Shown here piece by piece: positions 34,083-42,695 of a stretch of DNA of 64,000 nt. The translations under genes were made by a program, and so were the position numbers. This stretch comes from Flavobacterium lipolyticum (GTDB lineage Bacteria; Bacteroidota; Bacteroidia; Flavobacteriales; Flavobacteriaceae), in assembly GCF_020905335.1 (NCBI RefSeq), contig NZ_JAJJMN010000001.1:1674001-1738000 (forward strand), in the 5' to 3' direction. Every line of letters starts with the position of its first letter. The stretch's first letter is position 1. The notes beneath the pieces are model-generated. The model searched no databases. It was not told where the DNA came from and saw only the letters and a list, made by a program, of their open reading frames with translations.

Positions 34083-35354
34083 TTAATTTATAATATCAAA
34101 TCCACAGTATGGACGTAATACTTCCGGTACTACGATTCCTTCCGGAGTTTGGTAATTTTCTAAAATTCCGGCCAAAACTCTTGGCAATGCCAATGAACTT
34201 CCGTTTAGGGTATGTGCCAATTGATTTTTTCCGTCTTTGTCTTTGAAACGCAATTTCAAACGGTTGGCCTGAAAAGTCTCAAAGTTAGAAACTGAGCTGA
34301 TTTCTAACCAACGATCCTGTGCCGTTGAAAACACTTCAAAATCATAAGTCAAAGAAGATGTGAAGCCCATATCACCCCCACACAAACGTAAAACACGGTA
34401 TGGTAATTTTAATTCTTTCAAAATGTCTTTTACGTGTTCGACCATTCCGTCTAATGCTTCATAAGACTTATCCGGGTGCTCCACACGTACAATTTCTACT
34501 TTGTCGAACTGGTGCAAACGATTCAATCCACGCACGTGAGCTCCGTAAGAACCTGCCTCACGACGGAAACATGGCGTATAAGCGGTATGCAAAACCGGCA
34601 AATCGCTCTCGTTTAAAATCACATCACGAAACAAATTCGTAACCGGAACCTCAGCGGTTGGAATCAAATACAAATCATCAACAGTTGAATGATACATTTG
34701 CCCTTCTTTGTCCGGTAATTGTCCTGTTCCATAACCTGAAGCTTCGTTTACCAAATGCGGTACCTGAACTTCGTTGTATCCGGCAGCAGTATTTTTGTCT
34801 AAAAAGTAATTGATCAAAGCACGCTGTAAACGGGCTCCTTTTCCTTTATAAACCGGAAACCCTGCTCCAGTAATTTTTACACCCAATTCAAAATCGATGA
34901 TATCATACTTTTTCACCAACTCCCAGTGTGGTTGTGCTCCTTCGTGCAAAACCGGAATATCTCCTTCCTGAAAAACGTTCAGATTGTCATCCGGTGTTTT
35001 TCCTTCGGGAACAATATCAGCAGGAAGATTGGGTAAAGTGTATAATTTATTGGTTAATTCGGCAGCTAAAGCTTCTGCTTTTTCGCCCAATTCTTTGCTT
35101 TTTTCTTTTAAGGAAACTGTTTTCTCTTTCAAGATTGCGGCTTTCGATTTCTCGCCAGCTTTCATCAATTCCCCTATATCTTTGGACAATTTATTAGATT
35201 CGGATAAAGTGTTGTCTAATTCTACTTGTGTTGCGCGACGGTTTTCGTCTAATTGCACCACTTCTTCCACAACGCTTTTAGCATCGATATTTCGTTTTGC
35301 TAAAGCCTTGATTACTTTCTCCTGATTCTCTCTAATAAATGCGATTTGTAACAT
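34083..35354 (-). CDS. serS: seryl-tRNA synthetase
   Basis: Class II synthetase charging tRNA-Ser. The N-terminal 110 residues form the long tRNA-binding coiled-coil arm (Lys/Glu-rich). The catalytic core includes motif 2 in PCFRREAGSYGAHVRG and motif 3 in LNGSSLALPRVLAGILENYQ, with the TAEVPVTNLF block between. The length of 423 residues is normal. The motif 3 variant with SSLALPR is a Bacteroidota form. A minus-strand TAAATTTG at 35397-35404 is a plausible -7 box about 45 bases upstream. Confidence 0.97.
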   Translation of the reverse strand: MLQIAFIRENQEKVIKALAKRNIDAKSVVEEVVQLDENRRATQVELDNTLSESNKLSKDIGELMKAGEKSKAAILKEKTVSLKEKSKELGEKAEALAAELTNKLYTLPNLPADIVPEGKTPDDNLNVFQEGDIPVLHEGAQPHWELVKKYDIIDFELGVKITGAGFPVYKGKGARLQRALINYFLDKNTAAGYNEVQVPHLVNEASGYGTGQLPDKEGQMYHSTVDDLYLIPTAEVPVTNLFRDVILNESDLPVLHTAYTPCFRREAGSYGAHVRGLNRLHQFDKVEIVRVEHPDKSYEALDGMVEHVKDILKELKLPYRVLRLCGGDMGFTSSLTYDFEVFSTAQDRWLEISSVSNFETFQANRLKLRFKDKDGKNQLAHTLNGSSLALPRVLAGILENYQTPEGIVVPEVLRPYCGFDIIN

Positions 35355-35396
35355 AGCTTGTTTTTTATAACTATTGTATTTTTTTTATAATGGAAG

Positions 35397-35404
35397 CAAA
35401 TTTA
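35397..35404 (-). promoter_or_regulatory. -7 box of serS
   Basis: The minus strand reads TAAATTTG, matching TAnnTTTG. A TTTG lies 24 bases further upstream on that strand, slightly beyond the usual spacing. Confidence 0.4.
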
Positions 35405-35515
35405 AGGAAATGTTTCCTAAGATCATGACAAAGTTGGTTCTAAAGTTATTTCGAGGCTGTACCACAGAGATTCGCAGAGAAAACACAGAGATACGCAGAG
35501 ATTACTCTTCACTCT

Positions 35516-36943
35516 TCACTCTTTAATCACCCTAAAACTTGCTGTTGAATTTGCCATAGTCACTTTAAGCACATAAAAACCAGCAGACAGGGTCGAGACG
35601 TCTATTTTTCCATCTGTACTTTTTCCTTTTAAAACAGAAACCGATTCGAAATTAAAAAACTCATAATCAAAGTTTTCGGCATTAAGGTCTTTTATCGAAA
35701 TTACACTTGTTGCGGGATTCGGGAAAGCATATGGTTTTTTCGTAGTTGTATTTTCATGCGGAGTATTATTGCAGGCACTTTCCAACAATGCTGATAAATC
35801 TGTTTCATCATAAATCAGAGCATAATTGAGCTCTTTTACTTTTTGAAACAACTCGCAAGCCTTTTTGTATTTATGCTGCTCCAAATAAATAACCCCCAGA
35901 TTCTTCATCGCGTACGAATTGTTTTTATCCGTTTCTAATGCTGCTTTTAAATCGGAGATTCCTTTATTTGATTCTCCTAATTTGTGATAGATTAAACCCC
36001 GGATGGTTCTTAAATCCCTGCCACCGTAAGCCGAATTTCTGCCTGCAATTGTATTTTCAGCTGCAAAAGCTTTTGCAACATTTTCCATCGCTTTCTCATA
36101 ATTGCCTGTATCGCTGTACAATCTCGCGAGGCTCCATCTTGCATATGCGTGATCCGGTTTTACAGCTGCAATTTTCTCCAGATAAAAACACGCTAAATCG
36201 TATATCTTTCTTCGCTGGAGCAATGAAGCAAAATTATAGAGGATTCGTAAATCGTCCGGAGCACTTTTTATGGCCTTATGGTAATACTGGATCGCAAAAC
36301 TATCCATTTCGAGTGATGCATAGACAAAGGCTAATCTGTCGTAAAGCTTGCTTCGAAACAAATCTTTCTTTTGTTCTAACGAATCGGCCAGAACGATACT
36401 TTTATTTTTAGGATCTTTATCAATCGAGTATTCGACTTTTTTTAAGTCCTCAAGTGCCAGCGTAATATTACCCAAACTAACACTTAACACACCGCGATTG
36501 TACAGATCATTCACTTTAGTGGGATTGTAATTTGTTTTGACATTGATTTCAGTAAGCAGTTTGAGGGCTTTTTTTACCGACTCTTCCTTGTCTTTACTGA
36601 AAGGCAGTTTGTGATCAATTCTGCTAACTAATTTCCCATGCGAAAAATTCCAGGTGACTAACTTTTCGCCTTCCTGATTGTACTGAAAACAGTCGGAATC
36701 TTTTAGCCCTTTTTCGTCGTAATAAAAAACTTCATTTAGGTTTCCGTTCGGATAATATGTTTTGGTACTGTCCGGATTTTTATCTGCTCCGTACCAAATT
36801 TGCACCGAAACTACCTGATCGTCGTAATAATAACGGGTAACATTATCAGTTGTATCTGTATTGTTCACCTGACCGGATAAAACTATCGGCAAGAACAGCA
36901 AGGCAAAAACCGCCTTTTTACAAATGGAAATTTGTTTTCTCAA
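35516..36943 (-). CDS. TPR protein with N-terminal MORN-like repeats and T9SS sorting domain
   Basis: A 475-residue secreted protein. The signal ends near IVLSGQ. The first 120 residues contain toxin/MORN-like repeats (KTYYPNGNLNEVFYYDEKG). A TPR block follows (AFVYASLEMDSFAIQYYHKA, YDLACFYLEKIAAVKPDHAY, AMKNLGVIYLEQHKYKKACE). The last 75 residues form a T9SS type A domain (YAFPNPATSVISIKDLN, then LSAGFYVLKVTMANS). The combination suggests a surface-attached scaffold. It is monocistronic on the minus strand. Function is unknown. Confidence 0.8.
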   Translation of the reverse strand: MRKQISICKKAVFALLFLPIVLSGQVNNTDTTDNVTRYYYDDQVVSVQIWYGADKNPDSTKTYYPNGNLNEVFYYDEKGLKDSDCFQYNQEGEKLVTWNFSHGKLVSRIDHKLPFSKDKEESVKKALKLLTEINVKTNYNPTKVNDLYNRGVLSVSLGNITLALEDLKKVEYSIDKDPKNKSIVLADSLEQKKDLFRSKLYDRLAFVYASLEMDSFAIQYYHKAIKSAPDDLRILYNFASLLQRRKIYDLACFYLEKIAAVKPDHAYARWSLARLYSDTGNYEKAMENVAKAFAAENTIAGRNSAYGGRDLRTIRGLIYHKLGESNKGISDLKAALETDKNNSYAMKNLGVIYLEQHKYKKACELFQKVKELNYALIYDETDLSALLESACNNTPHENTTTKKPYAFPNPATSVISIKDLNAENFDYEFFNFESVSVLKGKSTDGKIDVSTLSAGFYVLKVTMANSTASFRVIKE

Positions 36944-37000
36944 GATTTTATTGATTAGACGGAAAATGTAATTTCAGGTAAAATTATTTGTTTTCTTTCA

Positions 37001-37047
37001 GGATGGATTAAAATCCATCCCAACAATATGTCTCGAGCCAAAGGCTC
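37001..37047. repeat. tandem palindromic hairpins of a dispersed flavobacterial type
   Basis: GGATGGATT-AA-AATCCATCC (37001-37020) is followed by CAACAATATGT and the palindrome GAGCC-AAA-GGCTC (37035-37047). Similar paired-hairpin elements are scattered in intergenic DNA of Flavobacterium genomes as far as I recall; this copy lies between two minus-strand genes. Confidence 0.6.
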
Positions 37048-37147
37048 TTTTCGGTTAACTTTGTGAAGCTTTGTGAAAAACTCCGCGAATCTCTGTGACA
37101 AAACCCAACTAAAACCTCTGAACCTTTGCCCCTCTGAACCTAAAAAA

Positions 37148-37690
37148 CTAAACTCTCTTAATCTCATGTCCCACAAATTCCTCCAAAGTCGCGAACATAT
37201 CATCGACAGAAAGCACTTCGAAATCGGGATGATTTTTTAAAAAATCGGCATTTAGTCTCACCAGGTTTTCTTCTAATTCATAAAACGCATCGTTATTCAG
37301 TAAATCACGTATTGGGTTTACGCCTTCCAATTTTCCGCTTAAAAATTTATTGAGTTTTACACTGCTCATCAATCTCACTTTTTTGCTTTGCTGCTGAAAC
37401 AATTCCAAGTGTTTTTCGGCACCAATTAAAGTCAGACCTTCTTCAATAAGTTCGTTTAATTCTTTGTTCCAACCTGATTTATAGACAAACTGAGCAAAAT
37501 TCCCTTCTGTATATTGTGACCAATAGAAATCTAAATAATAACTCATCAAAGCATCTTCATGGATGAACTCATCATCGACCCCTTCTTCACGCATTAAATT
37601 GATTACCGAAATATTCGAGTGAATCACATCCTGCAGATTCTCACTGTTCATTGCCGTTTCAGAAACTATTATTCTGCCAAATTCTTCCAT
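37148..37690 (-). CDS. DMP19-like (DUF4375) family protein
   Basis: A 180-residue soluble acidic protein from the ATG at 37690. Features include MEEFGRIIVSETAMNSENLQ, EDALMSYYLDFYWSQYTEGN, the FAQFVYKSGWNKELNELIEE stretch and LNADFLKNHPDFEVLSVDDM. The YYLDFYWSQYTEGNF region resembles DMP19/DUF4375 domains, which are small acidic proteins sometimes described as DNA mimics. A longer reading from 37747 adds a non-conserved extension and is not preferred. Family assignment is tentative; the function is unknown. Confidence 0.6.
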   Translation of the reverse strand: MEEFGRIIVSETAMNSENLQDVIHSNISVINLMREEGVDDEFIHEDALMSYYLDFYWSQYTEGNFAQFVYKSGWNKELNELIEEGLTLIGAEKHLELFQQQSKKVRLMSSVKLNKFLSGKLEGVNPIRDLLNNDAFYELEENLVRLNADFLKNHPDFEVLSVDDMFATLEEFVGHEIKRV

Positions 37691-37885
37691 TTTGAATTTA
37701 TTTAAGTGTGTTTGATGCAAATTTCGGATAAAATAAACAGAGAACAAAATCTATAATTTAAAGAAAAAGGAATTCAGATTAAAAGACTTAGAACCTAAAC
37801 AAAAGCAAACGAACTACTTACCGGAAACATAAGATTAGCAGCTATTTTTCTCTTTAAAATCTAGGTAAAAACTTAATAAAAAACA

Positions 37886-37893
37886 TACTTTTG
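37886..37893 (+). promoter_or_regulatory. -7 box of the three-gene unit at 37.9-40.0 kb
   Basis: TACTTTTG matches TAnnTTTG, 40 bases before the ATG at 37934. Confidence 0.5.
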
Positions 37894-37933
37894 CGCTCTT
37901 TTAATCAAAACAAATATTACTCCCACCATTTTT

Positions 37934-38653
37934 ATGAAGCAAAAACTACTTCTTCTCATTCCAAGCCTCTGCACACTCCTGTTTGGGAGCTGTTCTTCCA
38001 CTGATGCTGTAACATGTTATCTTCCTACTGCAGAAATCAGCAGTAACTCCCCATTAGTACCAGGCGCAACTTTGGAGCTGGAAACCCCCTTTAATGATGG
38101 TTTTGAAGTTAAATACAATTGGTCTGGTCCTAATAATTTTCAGTCCAACCTTCAAAATCCAATTATTAAAAATGTTACATCTGCTATGGCAGGAGAATAC
38201 ACCTTAAAAACAACAAAAGGAATCTGCGAAAGTATCGAAAGTAAATTGCTTGTTGAAGTTAATGCTCCCAATATTCCTTGCACTACCAACAAAAATACCA
38301 TTGTTTTCACAGGTTCTTTCGCTCCAATAAAATTTAATTCAGTATCCACATCCAACAGAACTGATAATTTCACAATGACTGCCAGCTCGTCTCAGGGCGA
38401 TCTAAGGATAGAATTTGCTAATGATGTAAAACCAGTTCCCGGCATTTATACTATTTGCAGTTCCTGTCCCACTTCTTTCATGGAAAAAAATGAAGTTTGC
38501 GTAAGCTTTAATTACTTAGATCTTGCTCGCGCCCGCGAAGGAGTCGTGTATATATCTTCTTCAAATGGAAAACTGACAGCAGCATTCTGTAATGTAATTT
38601 TTAAACCATCTTCTTTTACATTAAATGCTTCAACAACTATAACAGAAAATTAA
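37934..38653 (+). CDS. Ig-like-domain lipoprotein
   Basis: A 239-residue lipoprotein with a signal ending LLFGSC (Cys about residue 20). After TDAVTCYLPTAEISSNSPLV an immunoglobulin-like or PKD-like domain follows (GFEVKYNWSGPNNFQSNLQN, SAMAGEYTLKTTKGICES). The C-terminal half has four Cys pairs-like positions (CTTNKN, ICSSCPTSF, EVCVSFNY, AFCNVIF). It is probably anchored at the outer membrane. One base separates its stop from the next ATG, so it is the first gene of a three-gene operon. Function is unknown. Confidence 0.75.
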   Translation: MKQKLLLLIPSLCTLLFGSCSSTDAVTCYLPTAEISSNSPLVPGATLELETPFNDGFEVKYNWSGPNNFQSNLQNPIIKNVTSAMAGEYTLKTTKGICESIESKLLVEVNAPNIPCTTNKNTIVFTGSFAPIKFNSVSTSNRTDNFTMTASSSQGDLRIEFANDVKPVPGIYTICSSCPTSFMEKNEVCVSFNYLDLARAREGVVYISSSNGKLTAAFCNVIFKPSSFTLNASTTITEN

Positions 38654-38654
38654 A

Positions 38655-39251
38655 ATGAAACTATTAGTACTAATTTTAATTTTTACATTTTCAAATTCTT
38701 TTGCGCAAAACTCCTACATAGTTGACAAAAAAGGAAACAAGATACTTACTCGTGATGAAGTTACAGACATACTCCTGGTAGATAAGCGAATATCGTATGT
38801 AAACCTTGGCAAGAGTTGGGAAAAGTATATCAAATTTGAAGATCTCGATCATGCCGTTATAGGCCCCTCTTTACTAAAATCGTTTCATCTAAACCAAAAG
38901 AAAAAAGCAGATGTATATTTTGTATATGGCGAAAAAAACGATCGAAAACTTGTTGGTCTTGCCTATATTATAGAAACAATTCAGGGACACCATGTAGAAG
39001 GCTTTAAAAAAACTTTTTATGAATTGTATTTAATTGATAATAATGAAACTATTTTAGATCAAATTAACGGTACATCAACAAACACAGAAGGAAAAATAGC
39101 ACTTCGAGGAGAGATCTCTCCATTCATTAAAAAGTACTTTTCGGATTGCCCTGCCTTAATGACCAAGCTAAGCAAATATGATCTACACGACCAAAATAAT
39201 CGAGAAATCTTATCCTTTTTCTTCGACACAGAATATATTAAATGCCAATAA
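38655..39251 (+). CDS. exported protein of unknown function
   Basis: A 198-residue protein with a clear signal (MKLLVLILIFTFSNSFAQ). The mature part has no motif I recognise; it is polar and mixed alpha/beta, with stretches such as KNRKGNKILTRDEV-like Lys/Asp segments and FKKTFYELYLIDNNETILDQ. The start is 1 base after the lipoprotein stop, and its end overlaps the next ORF by a few bases. The context suggests that it acts with the lipoprotein and the beta-barrel in one envelope assembly. Confidence 0.65.
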   Translation: MKLLVLILIFTFSNSFAQNSYIVDKKGNKILTRDEVTDILLVDKRISYVNLGKSWEKYIKFEDLDHAVIGPSLLKSFHLNQKKKADVYFVYGEKNDRKLVGLAYIIETIQGHHVEGFKKTFYELYLIDNNETILDQINGTSTNTEGKIALRGEISPFIKKYFSDCPALMTKLSKYDLHDQNNREILSFFFDTEYIKCQ

Positions 39252-39262
39252 CATCTACAATA

Positions 39263-39955
39263 ATGAAAAAAAACATACTACTTTTTATCACAATACTATT
39301 ATATAATTTATCTACATATGCTCAAGCTCCCAGAGGAGTATATATTTCGGCAGGCTTTTCTCAAAACAATTTAAAATCATCTGATTTACTCACTGATTCT
39401 AAACCTGGTTTTACAGTTGGAGCACAGTACCATTTGGGTTATCATGAAAATTACAATTTTCAATTCGAGTTTGCATACAAACAAAATATATTAGATGTAA
39501 AATATGTCGAGGATAATTTTGAAGAAGCAAAAAACTCGAAATACAAATATTCCGACATAAGTTTTGGAGCTTATGTTAACTATTACATTTTAAAACCAGA
39601 AGAGGACAGATTTTTCCTTGGACCTCAGGCAGGTGCTTTCGTTTCATACGTTGACCCAATTACACCATCAAAAGGTGCTGATGTTACTAATCAATACTAT
39701 TTACCCTATTTATTAAATGAATCCGATCTACAAGACAGTTCTAAATTCAATTATGGGCTAGGACTAGGACTAACAGGCGGATACAATGACTTCAGGTTTG
39801 ACTTGAGATATAGTTTAGGGTTGGCTAATTTACTGGAAGATGTCCAAACACACAGTTTTGATAGTTCCAATAATTACACCGGCCCCACCCTTCAAGGTAA
39901 AACCAATATGATATCAGTTACTATCAGTTACAAGGTATTTTCACTCTCGAAATAG
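39263..39955 (+). CDS. outer-membrane beta-barrel protein (PorT-like fold)
   Basis: From the ATG at 39263, a 230-residue protein with signal MKKNILLFITILLYNLSTYAQ. The remainder alternates amphipathic beta strands ending in aromatic residues (GVYISAGFSQNN, NFQFEFAYKQNI, FNYGLGLGLTGGYND, MISVTISYKVFSLSK), as in 8-strand OMP_b-brl_2 barrels. An in-frame ATG at 39242 would overlap the previous gene and add a hydrophilic leader, so it is not preferred. It ends an operon closed by a strong terminator. Confidence 0.75.
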   Translation: MKKNILLFITILLYNLSTYAQAPRGVYISAGFSQNNLKSSDLLTDSKPGFTVGAQYHLGYHENYNFQFEFAYKQNILDVKYVEDNFEEAKNSKYKYSDISFGAYVNYYILKPEEDRFFLGPQAGAFVSYVDPITPSKGADVTNQYYLPYLLNESDLQDSSKFNYGLGLGLTGGYNDFRFDLRYSLGLANLLEDVQTHSFDSSNNYTGPTLQGKTNMISVTISYKVFSLSK

Positions 39956-39972
39956 AACCTTTCTTCAGATTT

Positions 39973-40011
39973 AAAAAAGCAGTAAACATATAATTGTTTA
40001 CTGCTTTTTTT
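39973..40011 (+). terminator. terminator of the 37.9-40.0 kb operon
   Basis: Arms AAAAAAGCAGTAAACA and TGTTTACTGCTTTTTT form a 16-bp stem with a 6-base loop and a T run. Confidence 0.9.
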
Positions 40012-40108
40012 ACGTTTTACCCAAAAGGGAATAATCCAGACCCTATTTTAATTAACAGAAACACAGTCTTTGTGCTCAAAACAGAGAAGGCAGAAAACAC
40101 GTTCCAAT

Positions 40109-40279
40109 CTAAATAAGATCATATTCATCCGTATTTTTTTTCTGATTCATTTTTGCTACTAAAGCCTTTAATTTTAAAGCACGCTCTCTTTTCTCTTCCT
40201 GAACTTTAGCTTTTTTGCGTTTTAGCAATTTGGTATGCAAAGCCTTGTTTTTGCCGTTTTTTTCAGGTCCTTTCGCCAT
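40109..40279 (-). CDS. 56-residue basic protein of unknown function
   Basis: Reading the minus strand from ATG at 40279 gives 56 codons ending in TAG: MAKGPEKNGKNKALHTKLLK, then a Lys/Glu-rich helix and the end MNQKKNTDEYDLI. It is likely an extended basic coiled helix, possibly nucleic-acid or ribosome associated, which is speculation. A well-formed promoter precedes it (TTG-N18-TATCTTTG on the minus strand), divergent from the lipoprotein gene at 40396. The clean promoter supports real expression. It would be missed by any 60-codon cutoff. Confidence 0.65.
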   Translation of the reverse strand: MAKGPEKNGKNKALHTKLLKRKKAKVQEEKRERALKLKALVAKMNQKKNTDEYDLI

Positions 40280-40305
40280 GATTTCATTTTATTAAATTGC
40301 GTTTA

Positions 40306-40334
40306 CAAAGATAAAGAACTTATTGCAAAGACAA
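40306..40334 (-). promoter_or_regulatory. promoter of the 56-codon gene
   Basis: On the minus strand, TTG (40334-40332), an 18-base spacer and TATCTTTG (40313-40306) fit the Bacteroidota promoter. It interlocks with the plus-strand promoter at 40323-40350, so the two compete for polymerase or share control. Confidence 0.65.
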
Positions 40335-40350
40335 TTATTTAGTACTTTTG
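40323..40350 (+). promoter_or_regulatory. promoter of the lipoprotein gene at 40396
   Basis: TTG (40323-40325), a 17-base spacer and TACTTTTG (40343-40350) match the consensus. It overlaps the divergent promoter of the 56-codon gene. Confidence 0.65.
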
Positions 40351-40395
40351 ATCCGCCCGTTTTCTTTTCTGAATCAAAAAAATAAACAGTTCACT

Positions 40396-40917
40396 ATGAA
40401 GATAATATCTACATCTCTTCTATTAATTTTATTACTAATATCTTGTTCTAAAAAAACAGAAGTTAAGAATTTCCCGTTTGATAGCTTCGTTTTTTCATAT
40501 GCTGGTTTACATCATGATAATTCAATTAAGTTCAATAATAGCGATACTATTTTTCTTCAAAGAAGATATCCCGAACCAAAAGAAAATTTCTATGCCATAA
40601 TTAATGGTAATATAAAAGAAAAACTATACAAGCATCTTCAAAGTTTAAACATCAATAAATTTAAAAGTGAATATTCACAGAATAATTTGTGTGATGGCAG
40701 CGCCTATCTGCTTAACATTTCAAATAATAATAAAAACAAATCGATATTTGTATACGGACATACTGCTCCTAAAGAGCTTTATAATTTTATTAACTCTTTA
40801 TCCAAGTTTAAAGATCATTTAAAATTTATTCCAACAAAACAGGTCATTGACTTTGGCGATTTAAGTACAATTCTTCCCCCACCACCCCCACCTCCATTAA
40901 AAACTAAAACGGAATAA
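40396..40917 (+). CDS. lipoprotein of unknown function with Pro-rich C-terminus
   Basis: A 173-residue protein beginning at 40396 (MKIISTSLLLILLLISCSKK), with lipobox LLISC and Cys about residue 17. An earlier in-frame start at 40348 lies at the promoter and is rejected. The mature part is unrecognised, with a KNLCDGSAYLLNI-like stretch (NNLCDGSAYLLNISNNNKNK) and a tail of seven consecutive prolines before LKTKTE, which may cross the envelope. Its TAA shares one base with the ATG of the YdeI gene, so the two are coupled. Confidence 0.7.
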   Translation: MKIISTSLLLILLLISCSKKTEVKNFPFDSFVFSYAGLHHDNSIKFNNSDTIFLQRRYPEPKENFYAIINGNIKEKLYKHLQSLNINKFKSEYSQNNLCDGSAYLLNISNNNKNKSIFVYGHTAPKELYNFINSLSKFKDHLKFIPTKQVIDFGDLSTILPPPPPPPLKTKTE

Positions 40918-41474
40918 TGACACCAACCTTCTTCTCAACACCCGAAAAATTCAGAGCATGGTTAGAAAAACACTATCAAAAAGAAACCGAACTTTTAGTT
41001 GGTTTTTATAAAGTGAGTACCAAAAAACCGTGCATGACCTGGTCAGAATCTGTTGATCAGGCGCTTTGTTTTGGCTGGATCGATGGCGTTCGAAGAGCTG
41101 TCGATGAAGAAAGTTATACGATACGTTTCACACCCAGAAAAAAATCCAGTATCTGGAGTGCCATCAATATCAAAAAAGTAGAAGAACTCACTAAGGCCGG
41201 ACTCATGCTCTCCGAAGGCTTAAAGGCTTTCGAATTAAGATCTGAAGAAAGATCTAAAATCTACTCGCATGAAAGAGAAGCCTACCTGCTTGACCCGGAA
41301 TTTGAAAAACAATTTAAAGCTAACAAAACAGCCTGGGAATATTTTAGCCATCAGGCACCCTCGTACAGAAAAGTAATGATTCACTGGATCATGAGTGCCA
41401 AACAAGAAAAAACCAGACTTTCAAGATTAGAAAAAGCAATACAGATAAGTGCCGAACAAAAACGAATGTTGTAA
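40917..41474 (+). CDS. YdeI/OmpD-associated family protein
   Basis: A 185-residue soluble protein with the YdeI-like pattern: FFSTPEKFRAWLEKHYQKET, LLVGFYKVSTKKPCMTWSES, VDQALCFGWIDGVRRAVDEE, TIRFTPRKKSSIWSAINIKK, and the C-terminal HWIMSAKQEKTRLSRLEK. This family is linked in E. coli to antimicrobial-peptide resistance, but no mechanism is known. It overlaps the upstream lipoprotein gene by one base. Confidence 0.87.
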   Translation: MTPTFFSTPEKFRAWLEKHYQKETELLVGFYKVSTKKPCMTWSESVDQALCFGWIDGVRRAVDEESYTIRFTPRKKSSIWSAINIKKVEELTKAGLMLSEGLKAFELRSEERSKIYSHEREAYLLDPEFEKQFKANKTAWEYFSHQAPSYRKVMIHWIMSAKQEKTRLSRLEKAIQISAEQKRML

Positions 41475-41549
41475 CAACTATTGCTTTGCTAAATGATAAA
41501 TATTAACTTTAATCCGTCTAAAAAAATCTCAGCTAAAAAGAAATAAAAA

Positions 41550-42452
41550 ATGGAGGGAAGAAAAACACTAGAATATTACGTTTTAGATGTATTCTCAAAC
41601 GAAAGTTATAAAGGAAATCCGCTTTCTGTTGTTTTTACCGATGGTAATTTAAAACTGGAAACATATCAGGATATCTCTAAAGAATTTGGTTACTCCGAAA
41701 CCTCTTTTGTTTATTATTCTACAAGAGAAAAAGCACTGATGGTTCGTTCGTTTACCCCAACAGGAATCGAGATTGACGGAGCAGGACATAATTTACTAGG
41801 GGCTGTTTGCGGTGCTCTCTTAAAAGGAATGCCTATTTTTGATGAGCAAAACGAAAGTGAGCTTTTTGTAATCATGAAACATTCCGCCATTCCGTTAACC
41901 GTTACTTTAGATCCGGTTACTTTCTATCCTCTTGTTCAAATGCATCAAAAATCGGCAGTCATTAAGCAAGAAATTCCAACTTATAAAATTGCAGTTGCAC
42001 TTGGTTTAAAAATTGAAGATTTAGATGTAAATGCTTTTGTTCCTACCATAGTCAATACAGAAGTTGCCCATGCCATGGTTCCCATAAAAAGCAGTCAGAT
42101 ACTCAATAGTTTTGTTCCGGACAATCAGCTTTTAATCGAAATTTCGAAAGAATATAAATTCGAAGGTTTTTATTGTTTCACCATCGCTGATGAAAATGAG
42201 GAGCATATCGTCGAAACGAGATTTTTCAACCCAATTATCGGAATAAATGAAGATCCTGCTACAGGAACGGCCGCAGGACCTTTAATTGGCTTTTTAACAC
42301 AAAAGAAATTCACTAAATCCGACAAAGAATACAAAATACTTCAGGGTGTACGATTAAAACAGCCCTCAATGATTGAAGTAATGAATCGCGAAGAAGATAT
42401 TCTGGTTGGAGGTTCCTCTACCATAACGATGCGCGGAGAACTTTATTTGTAA
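41550..42452 (+). CDS. PhzF-family isomerase/epimerase-like protein
   Basis: A 300-residue soluble protein with the diaminopimelate-epimerase-like fold of PhzF. Features are YYVLDVFSNESYKGNPLSVV, the catalytic-Glu segment FGYSETSFVY, EIDGAGHNLLGAVCG, and the C-terminal signature GINEDPATGTAAGPL. No phenazine cluster is nearby, so the substrate is a different metabolite. The protein is close in size to typical members. The start is 75 bases after the YdeI gene. It ends against a small minus-strand ORF by 10 bases. Confidence 0.88.
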   Translation: MEGRKTLEYYVLDVFSNESYKGNPLSVVFTDGNLKLETYQDISKEFGYSETSFVYYSTREKALMVRSFTPTGIEIDGAGHNLLGAVCGALLKGMPIFDEQNESELFVIMKHSAIPLTVTLDPVTFYPLVQMHQKSAVIKQEIPTYKIAVALGLKIEDLDVNAFVPTIVNTEVAHAMVPIKSSQILNSFVPDNQLLIEISKEYKFEGFYCFTIADENEEHIVETRFFNPIIGINEDPATGTAAGPLIGFLTQKKFTKSDKEYKILQGVRLKQPSMIEVMNREEDILVGGSSTITMRGELYL

Positions 42453-42616
42453 AAAAATAATCGATAAAATACAATGTACAAGCAGGCTTCTCTTTTCTCA
42501 GGAAACGGTATAAAACTGATGAGCTCTTTTACGAGATGGGTTAAACTTAAACCAAGAATAATCCCAATAATCAATTTCACCTGTTCTACTTTATACCTTA
42601 GATAACTTCTGATCAT
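42443..42616 (-). pseudogene. possible remnant of a small membrane-protein gene
   Basis: The minus strand from ATG at 42616 reads 57 codons: MIRSYLRYKVEQVKLIIGII, then LGLSLTHLVKELISFI, and a degraded-looking tail ending RLFFYK. The first half has the look of a real N-terminus with one membrane helix, similar to multi-helix proteins of the phylum, but the rest is missing. It overlaps the phzF end by 10 bases. It may be a truncated gene or chance ORF. Confidence 0.35.
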
Positions 42617-42695
42617 TTATTCCTCAAAAAATATCTAAAATTGCAAAAAGAAAAAACTCCTTCTATACTCTTCTATGACAGATATCCCGTTTTTT

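Noticed and set aside
41550..42452. Phenazine biosynthesis gene
   Set aside because: PhzF-like proteins are widespread outside phenazine producers and no other phz genes occur in the window.
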